From an uncultured Verrucomicrobiota bacterium (lineage in GTDB: Bacteria > Verrucomicrobiota > Verrucomicrobiia > Limisphaerales > UBA9464): a stretch of DNA of 46,229 bases. The stretch spans positions 1 through 46,229 of the forward strand of contig CAILNN010000223.1 of NCBI GenBank assembly GCA_903835555.1, given 5' to 3'. The position numbers were made by a program, and so were the translations under genes. Position 1 is the stretch's first letter, and the number at the start of each line of letters is the position of its first letter. Shown piece by piece: positions 35,635-44,062 of this stretch. The notes under the pieces are model-generated. The model was not told the origin of the DNA, made no database searches, and saw nothing but the letters and a program-made list of their open reading frames with translations.

Positions 35635-36021
35635 ATGCACGATCCTATTGCAGACCTCTTGACGCGCATCCGCAATGCCGGTAGCGCATTCCATCCGTCA
35701 GCAACGATGCCCCATTCGAAGCTGAAGGAATCCGTTGCCGCTGTTTTGAAACAGGAAGGGTATATTACTGACTTTCAAGTCTTGGGTACGGTCAAGCGAA
35801 CGCTGACCATCACTCTGAAATACGAGGGTCGCCGCCCCGTTTTTGTCGGACTGCGCCAAATCAGTACTCCCGGGTTGCGTCGCTATGTTGCCAGCTCCGA
35901 GATTCCCCGGGTTCTCGGGGGTATGGGCGTTGCGATTCTCTCGACCCCTCGTGGTATTATGTCCGGTTATACCGCTCAGAAACAGAACGTCGGCGGCGAG
36001 ATCGTCTGTTACGTTTGGTAA
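35635..36021 (+). CDS. rpsH: 30S ribosomal protein S8 (uS8)
   Basis: The 128-residue product starts MHDPIADLLTRIRNAG and ends with GVAILSTPRGIMSGYTAQKQ and GGEIVCYVW, the uS8 signature. The longer frame from 35623 would overlap rpsN; the ATG at 35635 follows the rpsN stop by five bases. uS8 is a central assembly protein of the 30S body and an autoregulator in E. coli. Confidence 0.98.
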   Translation: MHDPIADLLTRIRNAGSAFHPSATMPHSKLKESVAAVLKQEGYITDFQVLGTVKRTLTITLKYEGRRPVFVGLRQISTPGLRRYVASSEIPRVLGGMGVAILSTPRGIMSGYTAQKQNVGGEIVCYVW

Positions 36022-36035
36022 CTCGAATTACGCTT

Positions 36036-36572
36036 ATGTCACGTATTGGAAAATCACCCGTCGCTGTACCGGCCAAAGTCAAAGTGACGGTGACCGGTAA
36101 ATCAGTGGCCGCAGAAGGGCCAAAAGGAAAACTCCTTTTGACTCTGCCACGCTTGACCGCCGCTTCCGTCACCGGGACGAACGTCAATGTCACCCGTGAA
36201 AGTGAGACTGCTGAAGCAAAGTCCATGCACGGACTGGCCCGCGCTTTGATCAACAATATGGTCAAAGGGGTCAGCGACGGTTTCCAAAAGAAACTGGAAA
36301 TCAATGGCGTCGGTTTCAAGGCAAACGTCCAGGGGGCCTCGCTGAACCTTGCTTTGGGCTACAGTCACCCGATCGTTTATCCCATCCCCACCGGTATTAA
36401 GGTCACGGTGGAGGAAAATACCAAGCTTACCGTCGAAGGTGCGGATAAAGAATTGGTCGGCCGAGTGGCCGCCGAAGTTCGTTCGTATTATCCTCCAGAA
36501 CCCTATAAAGGTAAGGGAGTCAAGTACGCGGGCGAGAAGATCATCCGCAAGGAAGGCAAGACCGTCCAATAA
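36036..36572 (+). CDS. rplF: 50S ribosomal protein L6 (uL6)
   Basis: The 178-residue product starts MSRIGKSPVAVPAKVKVTVT and has the duplicated uL6 fold, ending with YYPPEPYKGKGVKYAGEKII. The start at 36036 is chosen over 36015 because 36015 overlaps rpsH and homologues begin MSRIG. TACGCTT precedes the ATG. Confidence 0.98.
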   Translation: MSRIGKSPVAVPAKVKVTVTGKSVAAEGPKGKLLLTLPRLTAASVTGTNVNVTRESETAEAKSMHGLARALINNMVKGVSDGFQKKLEINGVGFKANVQGASLNLALGYSHPIVYPIPTGIKVTVEENTKLTVEGADKELVGRVAAEVRSYYPPEPYKGKGVKYAGEKIIRKEGKTVQ

Positions 36573-36604
36573 TCGGTCATTTCAACTTTGGATTTGTTGG
36601 CAGC

Positions 36605-36967
36605 ATGAGAACGGAAAACAAACAGCGCCTCGCCCAGTTACGGCGATGGCGGATTCGCAAAAAGGTGTCCGGTACTTCCGAACGCCCCCGGATGAGCGTC
36701 AAGTTCACCGGGCAGCACATCTATGTGCAGTTTATCGATGATACTCTCGGTCGCACCTTGGCGGCCGTGCAGTCATTCGGCAAAACGGCACCCGAAGGTG
36801 TCAAGGGGGCAAACGTGACCGGTGCAACCTTGGTTGGGAAGGCTGCTGCTGAGGCGGCCAAAGCCAAAGGTATCGAGGCAGTTGTGTTCGACCGAAGCGG
36901 TGCTCGTTATCACGGCAAGGTCAAAGCGCTGGCGGATGCCGCGCGCGAAGGTGGTCTTAAATTCTAA
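36605..36967 (+). CDS. rplR: 50S ribosomal protein L18 (uL18)
   Basis: The 120-residue product has the uL18 core [20 protein letters not shown] and ends [20 protein letters not shown]. It binds 5S rRNA with uL5. Length is normal. The gene lies 32 bases after rplF. Confidence 0.98.
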   Translation: MRTENKQRLAQLRRWRIRKKVSGTSERPRMSVKFTGQHIYVQFIDDTLGRTLAAVQSFGKTAPEGVKGANVTGATLVGKAAAEAAKAKGIEAVVFDRSGARYHGKVKALADAAREGGLKF

Positions 36968-36990
36968 CGGTAAAGTCTGGAGGCATTCTC

Positions 36991-37686
36991 GTGTCTGACG
37001 AAAAACCAATTTCAACTGCAAGTGCAGCCGCAGGTCCCGAGCCGGGTCACGCCGCTGCCCCATCTGCCGCTGTAGCGCCGGAATCCCATGATCGCCCCGA
37101 GCCGCGTCACGACCGACCCCATCATGGTGGGGGAGGTCGCGGTGGACACGGCGGGCCTGGCGGACAACGTCGGGGACGTCGCCCGAATGATTCCGACCAG
37201 AAAAATGACGATTTTGTTGAAAAGAACATTCATATCAATCGCTCAGCCAAGGTTGTCAAAGGCGGTCGCCGTTTTAGCTTCAGCGCACTGATGGTTGTGG
37301 GTGACCGCTTGGGGAAGGTTGGGCTCGGTCTGGGTAAAGGAAACGAAGTCAGCGACGCCATCCGAAAGGGCGGCGAAAACGCCCGAGCACGCCTGACATC
37401 CGTTTCGCTCAACGGGGGAACCATTCCTCATGAGGTGTACTCCGAATTCGGTGGAGCCAAAGTATTGCTCCGTCCGGCCAGTCCGGGTACCGGGCTGATT
37501 TGCGGTCCAACCGTCCGAAAGGTCGTCGAGTCCGCCGGAGTCAAAGATATCCTCTCGAAGTCACTCGGTTCGAAGAACCCCGCCAATGTGGCCAAGGCTA
37601 CCCTGGCAGCTCTGTACCGGCTCCGAAGCCGGGATTCCATCCTGAAATCACGCGGACTCAAGTCCACTCCTCCCTCTTCGTTATGA
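36991..37686 (+). CDS. rpsE: 30S ribosomal protein S5 (uS5) with long N-terminal extension
   Basis: The 231-residue product has a normal uS5 core from about residue 71 ([40 protein letters not shown]). It is preceded by a 70-residue extension rich in Ala/Pro, then in His, Gly and Arg ([20 protein letters not shown]). uS5 lies at the mRNA entry and affects decoding fidelity. The GTG start has GGAGG seven bases upstream, the strongest ribosome-binding site in the block, so the extension is probably translated. Confidence 0.95.
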   Translation: MSDEKPISTASAAAGPEPGHAAAPSAAVAPESHDRPEPRHDRPHHGGGGRGGHGGPGGQRRGRRPNDSDQKNDDFVEKNIHINRSAKVVKGGRRFSFSALMVVGDRLGKVGLGLGKGNEVSDAIRKGGENARARLTSVSLNGGTIPHEVYSEFGGAKVLLRPASPGTGLICGPTVRKVVESAGVKDILSKSLGSKNPANVAKATLAALYRLRSRDSILKSRGLKSTPPSSL

Positions 37687-38135
37687 GCATGCGTCTCCAC
37701 AATTTGAAGCCTCGCCCTGGTGCCAAGCATCGGACGAAGCGATTAGGCCAAGGCGAATCTAGCGGCCACGGTAAAACCTCCGGTCGCGGCGGAAAAGGTC
37801 AGAGCGCCCGTTCCGGTAGCAGTATTCGAATCGGGTTCGAAGGCGGTCAAATGCCATTGGCACGCCGTATTCCCAAGCGCGGTTTTAACAATAAGCGCTT
37901 CACCACCGTTTATGCCCCCGTCAATCTCGCTGAATTGAACGAGTTTGAGGAGGGGTCCGTGGTGGATTCTGCCGCTTTGCAGGCCATCGGCTTGGTCAAC
38001 GGCACGGTCCTGAATGTCAAAGTCTTGGGAGACGGTGAATTGACCAAGAAGCTTCACGTGAAAGCCGCAGCTTTCAGCGCCTCCGCTAAGGAAGCGATTG
38101 AGAAACTCGGCGGCACTGCGGAAGTTATCGCCTAA
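37683..38135 (+). CDS. rplO: 50S ribosomal protein L15 (uL15)
   Basis: The 150-residue product begins [20 protein letters not shown] and has the glycine-rich [18 protein letters not shown] and the C-terminal [18 protein letters not shown]. The ATG at 37683 overlaps the rpsE stop (ATGA), so rpmD (L30), often found between them, is absent. A second ATG at 37689 is possible. Confidence 0.97.
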   Translation: MSMRLHNLKPRPGAKHRTKRLGQGESSGHGKTSGRGGKGQSARSGSSIRIGFEGGQMPLARRIPKRGFNNKRFTTVYAPVNLAELNEFEEGSVVDSAALQAIGLVNGTVLNVKVLGDGELTKKLHVKAAAFSASAKEAIEKLGGTAEVIA

Positions 38136-38149
38136 TCGGCCTCTGCCCC

Positions 38150-39529
38150 ATGCTCGGAAAACTTTTCCAGACCTTCGCCAATTGCTTCAAGATTCCGGAA
38201 CTTCGTTCACGGATTCTTTTCACCGCTCTGGTGTTGGGCGTTTGCCGACTGGTCACCATGACCCCAGTTCCCGGGCTGGATGGAAGTGCTCTGGTTGCCT
38301 TCATGCAGAAGAGCAGTGCTTCGCGAAGCGGAGGCAATATTGCTGACGTTTACAGCATGTTCAGTGGCGGAGCACTTCACAGTTGTTCCGTGGGCGCACT
38401 TGGCATCATGCCGTATATTTCGGCGACCATCATCATTCAGATGCTGTCGGCTCTCATTCCGGGATTGAGCAAATTGGCTCGCGAGGAGGGTGGCCGGGCA
38501 AAGATCATCGCCTACAGCCGCTACCTCACGGTTTTGATCTGTTTGGGCTACGGGATTGTCACCGCTTTGACTTGGGAAAATCCCGAACAGGCGTTTCGCG
38601 GGTTTTCCGGTCGGTTGATCACCATGGAAAATATCTGGTGGTACCGTGTTCAAACCGTCGTTGTTTTAGTGACCGGAACAATGGTGTTGATGTGGCTCGG
38701 GGAACAGATTACCGAGCGTGGGGTGGGTAACGGCTCGTCCCTGATTATCACCGTCAACATTTTGTCAAGGCTTCCCATGGCTGCCGCCGAGTTGGTTCGC
38801 ATGTTTAAGACCGGTGGTAACGGCGGTGGTATGGGCTGGCCCTATGCGTTTTTGCTGATCGGATTGCTGGGCGGTGTTATTGCCGCCATTATCCTCATTA
38901 CTCAGGGGCAGCGCAAAATTCCCGTCCAGCATGCTCAGCGTGCTGTCGGTCGTAAAGTATTTGCCGGAGGTACTTCCTTCATGCCGCTTCGGGTAAACTA
39001 CGCCGGAGTTATGCCCGTGATTTTCGCCCAGTCGTTTCTCATGATTCCAAGCAGTCTTTTCAGCCGCTTGGGAACAATCTATAACATCTCCTTCCTCCAA
39101 ACTCTCGGGATCATCCTTTCCGACCGCGGATGGCTCTACCTTATCCTGTTCACATTGATGGTGCTGTTTTTCACCTACTTTTGGGTGGCTACTCAATTCA
39201 ATGAGTTACAGGTTGCGGATGACCTGAAAAAATCCGGTGGTTACATCCCTGGGGTACGACCCGGCCCCGCGACGAGTGATTTTCTTCATCGAACCATGGG
39301 CCGTATCACCCTCGCCGGTGGCGTTTTCCTGGTTCTTATCGCGGTGGTTCCGACATTGATGGCCAAGTATCTGGGCATTAATTACGAGGTTTCTCAATTC
39401 TTTGGCGGTACGTCCATGCTAATCACGGTGGGCGTGCTCTTGGATACCATGCGTCAGATGGAATCCTATCTGTTGATGCGCCGCCTTGATGGCTTCCTGG
39501 CCAAGGGTAAAGTCAAGGGACGCTTTTGA
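38150..39529 (+). CDS. secY: Protein translocase subunit SecY
   Basis: The 459-residue membrane protein has about ten hydrophobic helices. Conserved elements include GIMPYISATIIIQMLSALIP, ERGVGNGSSLIITVNILSRL and the cytoplasmic loop RKIPVQHAQRAVGRK followed by YAGVMPVIFAQ. It forms the Sec protein-conducting channel. It starts 14 bases after rplO, as in the common spc operon. Confidence 0.97.
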   Translation: MLGKLFQTFANCFKIPELRSRILFTALVLGVCRLVTMTPVPGLDGSALVAFMQKSSASRSGGNIADVYSMFSGGALHSCSVGALGIMPYISATIIIQMLSALIPGLSKLAREEGGRAKIIAYSRYLTVLICLGYGIVTALTWENPEQAFRGFSGRLITMENIWWYRVQTVVVLVTGTMVLMWLGEQITERGVGNGSSLIITVNILSRLPMAAAELVRMFKTGGNGGGMGWPYAFLLIGLLGGVIAAIILITQGQRKIPVQHAQRAVGRKVFAGGTSFMPLRVNYAGVMPVIFAQSFLMIPSSLFSRLGTIYNISFLQTLGIILSDRGWLYLILFTLMVLFFTYFWVATQFNELQVADDLKKSGGYIPGVRPGPATSDFLHRTMGRITLAGGVFLVLIAVVPTLMAKYLGINYEVSQFFGGTSMLITVGVLLDTMRQMESYLLMRRLDGFLAKGKVKGRF

Positions 39530-39581
39530 TGAGCATCTGGTATTCTGTTCTTTGTCAGCTTTCTAACTCCAAGGTTCAAGC

Positions 39582-40376
39582 GTGACCGTTGAGGGAAAAA
39601 AAACTGTGGGTGGGGCCAAGATTAAGACCGGTGCGGAGATATCCGCCATGCGGGAAGCTTGTTCCATGGCCGCGACTGTCCTCCGCAAATCCGCAGCCTT
39701 GGTGACCCCTGGTTTGACGACAGCGGCGCTGGATGCAGCGGTAGGTGAGTTGATTCGGTCCTACGGTGGGGTCAGTGCGTTCATCGGTTACCGGAATTTC
39801 CCGTCTCAATGCTGCCTATCGGTAAATGAAGGTGTCGTTCACGGAATCGGTGATCAGCGTCGGCTTCAGTTTGGAGACGTTCTCAAACTGGACATTGGTG
39901 TCCGTTATCGGGGCTTTATCGGCGATGTCGCGATGTCCATTGCCGTTGGAGGTTGCAGTCCAATTGGACAGAAATTGATGGACGCAACGACTCAGGCATT
40001 GTATCTTGGAATTTCGTCTGCACGCTCAGGGAATCGGGTAAGTGATATTTCCCGGGCAATTCAGCGCCATGTTGAAGGCAATGGATTCAGCATCGTTCGA
40101 GAATTTGTCGGGCATGGGGTTGGTCGGTCCCTCCATGAGGAGCCACAGATTCCCAATTTTGTGGACAAACGGTCCAGTGATAAATTGGTTGCTGGAATGA
40201 CGATAGCCATTGAGCCAATGGTTAATGCCGGGGCGGCGCCAGTGGAAATTTTGCCGGACGGATGGACGGTGGTCACGAAAGACCGCCAACTGTCCGCCCA
40301 CTTCGAGCACACAGTGCTGGTAACGGACGGTGAGCCGGAGATTTTAACGCGGGACGGTTTGCCCCCGCTGTATTAG
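39582..40376 (+). CDS. map: Type I methionine aminopeptidase
   Basis: The 264-residue enzyme has all five metal ligands of type I MetAP: Asp104 (LDIG), Asp115 (GDVAMS), His178 (GHGVG), Glu211 (IEPM) and Glu242 (FEHTV). It removes N-terminal methionine from nascent proteins. The GTG start has AAGG upstream. It follows secY by 52 bases; adk is absent from the usual position between them. Confidence 0.96.
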   Translation: MTVEGKKTVGGAKIKTGAEISAMREACSMAATVLRKSAALVTPGLTTAALDAAVGELIRSYGGVSAFIGYRNFPSQCCLSVNEGVVHGIGDQRRLQFGDVLKLDIGVRYRGFIGDVAMSIAVGGCSPIGQKLMDATTQALYLGISSARSGNRVSDISRAIQRHVEGNGFSIVREFVGHGVGRSLHEEPQIPNFVDKRSSDKLVAGMTIAIEPMVNAGAAPVEILPDGWTVVTKDRQLSAHFEHTVLVTDGEPEILTRDGLPPLY

Positions 40377-40409
40377 CAGGGCAGACCGAAAACAAAAATA
40401 GGTCCGAAA

Positions 40410-40523
40410 ATGAAGGTCAGAGCGTCTGTCAAAAAACTTTGTGAGAACTGCAAGATGGTTCGCCGAAAAGGTGTGATCCGGGTGATCTGCACCAACGCGC
40501 GTCACAAGCAGCGTCAAGGTTAG
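40410..40523 (+). CDS. rpmJ: 50S ribosomal protein L36 (bL36), zinc type
   Basis: This very short gene encodes 37 residues: [20 protein letters not shown], then [17 protein letters not shown]. Cys11, Cys14, Cys27 and His32 form the zinc ribbon of bL36. It lies between map and rpsM, in its usual place before rpsM, but without infA upstream. Confidence 0.96.
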   Translation: MKVRASVKKLCENCKMVRRKGVIRVICTNARHKQRQG

Positions 40524-40536
40524 GAGTATTGGGATT

Positions 40537-40932
40537 ATGCCACGTATTCTCGGTGTTGATATTCCAGGCGAAAAGCGAGTCGAAATCTCGCTTCGTTACA
40601 TCTATGGAATTGGTCCAGTCAATGCTCGCGAAATTCTCGAGCGTTCCGGTATTGATCCGTCTGTTCGCGCAAAGAACCTGACGGAACCCCAATTGTCCCA
40701 AATCGTCAATGCTATCCAAGAAGGAAAGTATGTGGTCGAAGGTGATCTTCGACGCGAATTGGGCATGAACCTGAAACGATTGCAGGGTATCAAATCCTAT
40801 CGCGGCAATCGTCATATCCGCAGTCTTCCCGTCCGTGGTCAGCGAACCCAGACCAATGCCCGCAGCCGAAAAGGTCCGCGCAAGACCGTCGGTGTTCAAC
40901 GGAACCCAAATGCCAAGACCGGCATCCACTAG
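40537..40932 (+). CDS. rpsM: 30S ribosomal protein S13 (uS13)
   Basis: The 131-residue product has MPRILGVDIPGEKRVEISLR, GIGPVNAREIL and the C-terminal GQRTQTNARSRKGPRKTVGV. It sits in the 30S head and contacts the P-site tRNA and uL5. TAGGAG lies about ten bases before the ATG. Confidence 0.98.
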   Translation: MPRILGVDIPGEKRVEISLRYIYGIGPVNAREILERSGIDPSVRAKNLTEPQLSQIVNAIQEGKYVVEGDLRRELGMNLKRLQGIKSYRGNRHIRSLPVRGQRTQTNARSRKGPRKTVGVQRNPNAKTGIH

Positions 40933-40968
40933 AATGGGCTCCAACTGCAATTTTAATTTTTAACTGCC

Positions 40969-41571
40969 ATGGCTGAAGAAACGAAACCGAAAAAGGCACC
41001 CGCCAAGAAAGATGGCGATGCTGCGGCTCCTGCCGAAAAAGCCCCACGTCCGGCCAAAAAGCCGGAGGCTGCTGGTGCTGCTGCTGCCGCCGCCGCTCCT
41101 GCTCCGGGAGCCGCCCCCGGTGCTCCTGTCGCACCCACGGGTGTTGTCAGCGCTCCTACGGCCGCTGAATTGTTGGGTGAGGACCCCAATGCGAAGAAGA
41201 TCATCCGAGCCAAGGGGTCGAAAAACATCACCGTCGGTGTGGCTCACGTGGTCGCTACCTTTAACAACACGCTGGTAACCGTTACCGACATGCAGGGAAA
41301 TACTCTCGGTTGGAGTACCGCTGGTCGCGTCGGTTTTAAGGGATCGCGCAAAAGCACTGCATTCGCGGCACAACAAGCGGCACAGGATGCCGCCCGCCAG
41401 GCCATGGCTCATGGTCTGCGCGAAGTTGAAATCCATGTCAATGGTCCTGGTTCGGGTCGCGAATCAGCGATTCGTGCTCTCCAGGCCATCGGTTTGGAAA
41501 TCAGTGCCATTAAAGACGTGACACCGGTTCCTCATAATGGTTGCCGTGCTCGTAAGAAGCGCCGCGTCTAA
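40969..41571 (+). CDS. rpsK: 30S ribosomal protein S11 (uS11) with long N-terminal extension
   Basis: The 200-residue product has a normal uS11 core from about residue 76 ([51 protein letters not shown]). The preceding 75 residues are Lys-, Ala- and Pro-rich and include a run of eight Ala. Normal uS11 has about 129 residues. uS11 is on the 30S platform near the mRNA exit. The ATG lacks a Shine-Dalgarno sequence, but no closer in-frame ATG precedes the core. Confidence 0.95.
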   Translation: MAEETKPKKAPAKKDGDAAAPAEKAPRPAKKPEAAGAAAAAAAPAPGAAPGAPVAPTGVVSAPTAAELLGEDPNAKKIIRAKGSKNITVGVAHVVATFNNTLVTVTDMQGNTLGWSTAGRVGFKGSRKSTAFAAQQAAQDAARQAMAHGLREVEIHVNGPGSGRESAIRALQAIGLEISAIKDVTPVPHNGCRARKKRRV

Positions 41572-41595
41572 TCTCCATCCTTTTTTACTGCACTT

Positions 41596-42204
41596 ATGGC
41601 TCGTTATACCGGCCCACGTACTCGCATTAGCCGCCGTTTGGGAACGCCGATTTTCGGCAACTCAAAATATCTGGAGCGTCGCCCCTATTTCCCTGGGGTT
41701 CACGGTCCCAAGTCCCGTCGCAAACTGACCGATTACGGTATTGGTCTGGCTGAAAAGCAGAAGCTTCGCTATTTCTACGGTCTTCAGGAGAAGCAATTCC
41801 GAAATGTCTACGAAAAGGCACTTCGGATGCGCGGTGTGACCGGTGAAAAGATGCTCCAGTTGTTGGAGTCCCGCTTGGATAATTTGATTTACCAAGCCGG
41901 TTTCGCCCAAACACGTTCTGCCGCACGGCAGATGGTCGGCCACGGTCACATCCGGGTGAATGGACGCAAAGTCAGTGTGGCCAGCTTCACCGTCAAGGTG
42001 AACGATGTCATGGAGGTTCGTGATCACAATGTGAGCAAGCAATTGGCCACCAAGAATATGGAGAGCTCCACCAGCCGTCCTATTCCAGATTGGGTAGCCG
42101 TTGATCGTGAACATCTGAAGGCTAAACTGCTCCGAGTGCCATCTCGCGACGAGATTCAGCCCATTGGAAACGAACAAGCCGTCGTTGAATTTTACTCCCG
42201 ATAA
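41596..42204 (+). CDS. rpsD: 30S ribosomal protein S4 (uS4)
   Basis: The 202-residue product contains MARYTGPRTRISRRLGTPIF, LRYFYGLQEKQFRNVYEKAL and the S4 RNA-binding domain LLESRLDNLIYQAGFAQTRS to GHIRVNGRKVSV. It nucleates assembly of the 30S 5' domain. The N-terminal region has no zinc cysteines (C- type). It precedes rpoA by about 100 bases. Confidence 0.98.
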   Translation: MARYTGPRTRISRRLGTPIFGNSKYLERRPYFPGVHGPKSRRKLTDYGIGLAEKQKLRYFYGLQEKQFRNVYEKALRMRGVTGEKMLQLLESRLDNLIYQAGFAQTRSAARQMVGHGHIRVNGRKVSVASFTVKVNDVMEVRDHNVSKQLATKNMESSTSRPIPDWVAVDREHLKAKLLRVPSRDEIQPIGNEQAVVEFYSR

Positions 42205-42306
42205 AACGTTGCCGCGCGTCTCGCGGTGGAAAGAGCAATTATATGGAACCACTCGGATCGGGAATGTCCTCCGAGTGAGTTCAGTTTAAAATTGCGTTTG
42301 GAAAAT

Positions 42307-43329
42307 ATGCCAGTACGTCTAGGAAGATTCGAATTGCCGAAACGCCTCGCCAAGGATGAGGTGATTTCGAAAGATAACTTTGCCAGTTTCGTTGCTGAGC
42401 CTTTTGAAACGGGCTATGGCCATACGATTGGTAATTCGTTGCGCCGTGTCCTGCTGGGTTCCCTTGAAGGAGCCGCGATCACCTCGGTGAAAATCGACGG
42501 TGCGATGCACGAATTCACCACCATCGAAGGAGTGGTTGAGGACGTGACCGATGTCGTTTTGAACCTGAAAAAGGTCAAGTTCCGACTCCACAATCGGGAA
42601 CCCCAAACACTTCTTTTGTCCGTCAATAAGGAAGGTGCGGTCACCGCTGGTGATATTCAGGCCAATCAAAACCTCGAGATCATCAATCCAACCCAGCTTA
42701 TTTGCACCTTGGACAAGAAGAAGAAGCTGGACATGGAGTTCGAGGTCAAGGTCGGACGCGGCTTTTGTCCCGGAGACGAGAACAAGAAGCCCGATCAGCC
42801 GATTGGGATGATCGCCATCGATTCACTCTTCTCCCCGGTCACCCGGGTTCGGTACAAGGTCGAATCCGCTCGTATCGGCCAACGAACCGACTACGACAAA
42901 CTGATCCTGGATATTTGGACGGACGGGCGGATTTCACCCGATGACGCTCTGACCCAAGCCTCTGCCATCCTGCAACACCATCTCGACGTCTTTGTCGGTT
43001 ACGACAAGAACGCCGTGGAGTTTGAAGAGGAGCAGAAACCTCAGGACGATGAAAAACTCAAGCTGCGCAAGCTCTTGAACATGTCGGTCAACGAGATCGA
43101 ACTCAGCGTCCGGGCAGCCAATTGCCTCAATAACGCAAACATCACCACCGTCGGCCAACTGGCGTTGAAAACCGAACAGGAGATGCTGAAATATCGCAAC
43201 TTCGGGAAGAAGTCATTGAACGAGATCAAGGAAAAACTCTCGACCTTGGGATTGACCCTCGGAATGAACATCGACCCGGCGCTGCTGGAAGCGGCTCAAG
43301 CCGAACCGAAAAAACCAACCGCCCCATAA
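42307..43329 (+). CDS. rpoA: RNA polymerase alpha subunit
   Basis: The 340-residue product starts MPVRLGRFELPKRLAKDE. The N-terminal domain contains FETGYGHTIGNSLRRVLLGS, which dimerises and binds beta. The C-terminal domain (from about residue 255) contains LNMSVNEIELSVRAANCLNN and FGKKSLNEIKEKLSTLGLTL for UP-element and activator contacts. The start at 42307 has GGA six bases upstream; the frame is open to 42226 without homology. Confidence 0.98.
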   Translation: MPVRLGRFELPKRLAKDEVISKDNFASFVAEPFETGYGHTIGNSLRRVLLGSLEGAAITSVKIDGAMHEFTTIEGVVEDVTDVVLNLKKVKFRLHNREPQTLLLSVNKEGAVTAGDIQANQNLEIINPTQLICTLDKKKKLDMEFEVKVGRGFCPGDENKKPDQPIGMIAIDSLFSPVTRVRYKVESARIGQRTDYDKLILDIWTDGRISPDDALTQASAILQHHLDVFVGYDKNAVEFEEEQKPQDDEKLKLRKLLNMSVNEIELSVRAANCLNNANITTVGQLALKTEQEMLKYRNFGKKSLNEIKEKLSTLGLTLGMNIDPALLEAAQAEPKKPTAP

Positions 43330-43332
43330 ATT

Positions 43333-43872
43333 ATGCGCCACCTTAAGCGCAGTCATAAACTAGGTCGCTCCAGTGAACATCGCAATGCGATGCTCGCCAA
43401 CTTGGTCTGTAGCCTGATCAAGCACAAGCGCGTCACGACCACCATCCATAAAGCCAAGGCTGCCCGTTCCGTCGCTGAAAAGCTTCTGACCCTCGGAAAG
43501 CGCGCTCAAGCCGCTGTTGCAGCCGCCACCGATGTGGCGGATGAGGCCAGGAAACGCTCGCTCTCAGCCGAAAACGTCCATTGCCGCCGATTGGCCGCTG
43601 CCCGCCTCCGCCAACAATCCCGGACTCAGTTCAAGGGTACCAAGAGCAATCCAGGTAAAGCTCAACGGGAGAAATTCAAGAACGAAGAGGACGTCGTGCA
43701 CATTCTGTTCGACCAGATTGCTCCCTTGTTTAAGGACCGTAATGGCGGTTACACCCGCATCATGCACCTGGCTGAACGCCGTGGCGATACAGCCCAGTTG
43801 GCAATCTTGGAGTGGGTCGAAATTCCCGCAACGGCTTCCACAGCCGTAACGACGGTGACCGAAACGAAATAG
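43333..43872 (+). CDS. rplQ: 50S ribosomal protein L17 (bL17), enlarged
   Basis: The 179-residue product starts MRHLKRSHKLGRSSEHRNAM and ends with GGYTRIMHLAERRGDTAQLA, the bL17 pattern. E. coli bL17 has 127 residues; here there are insertions between LTLGKRAQ and VHCRRLAAARL, another basic insertion (TQFKGTKSNPGKAQREKFKN) and a Thr/Val-rich tail. It starts three bases after rpoA and ends the block. Confidence 0.97.
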   Translation: MRHLKRSHKLGRSSEHRNAMLANLVCSLIKHKRVTTTIHKAKAARSVAEKLLTLGKRAQAAVAAATDVADEARKRSLSAENVHCRRLAAARLRQQSRTQFKGTKSNPGKAQREKFKNEEDVVHILFDQIAPLFKDRNGGYTRIMHLAERRGDTAQLAILEWVEIPATASTAVTTVTETK

Positions 43873-43901
43873 GTTGATTAGCTGTTGAGTAGAAACAAGA
43901 G

Positions 43902-43936
43902 GGCTGGCTGTGTTATTTCACAGCCAGCCTTTTTTG
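43902..43936 (+). terminator. Strong terminator of the ribosomal block
   Basis: GGCTGGCTGTG (43902-43912) and CACAGCCAGCC (43919-43929) form a perfect 11-base-pair stem with a TTATTT loop, followed by seven T. It lies 30 bases after the rplQ stop. Confidence 0.95.
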
Positions 43937-43951
43937 TTCCGCTCAGAGTAG

Positions 43952-43970
43952 AAGCGGCTTCCAGCCGCTT
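43952..43970. repeat. AGCGGC stem-loop, second intact copy
   Basis: AAGCGGC-TTCCA-GCCGCTT is a perfect seven-base-pair hairpin preceded by CAGAGTAG, identical in stem and left flank to the element at 13853-13871 but with a different loop. Confidence 0.8.
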
Positions 43971-44062
43971 TTCCCGCTGAGCCCATCGCCAACCCAAACT
44001 CTTTTCTATTCTCAATCAACCCGCTCCTTTCCGAATCGGTCCAGTTCATCTAGCCTTTCCTG

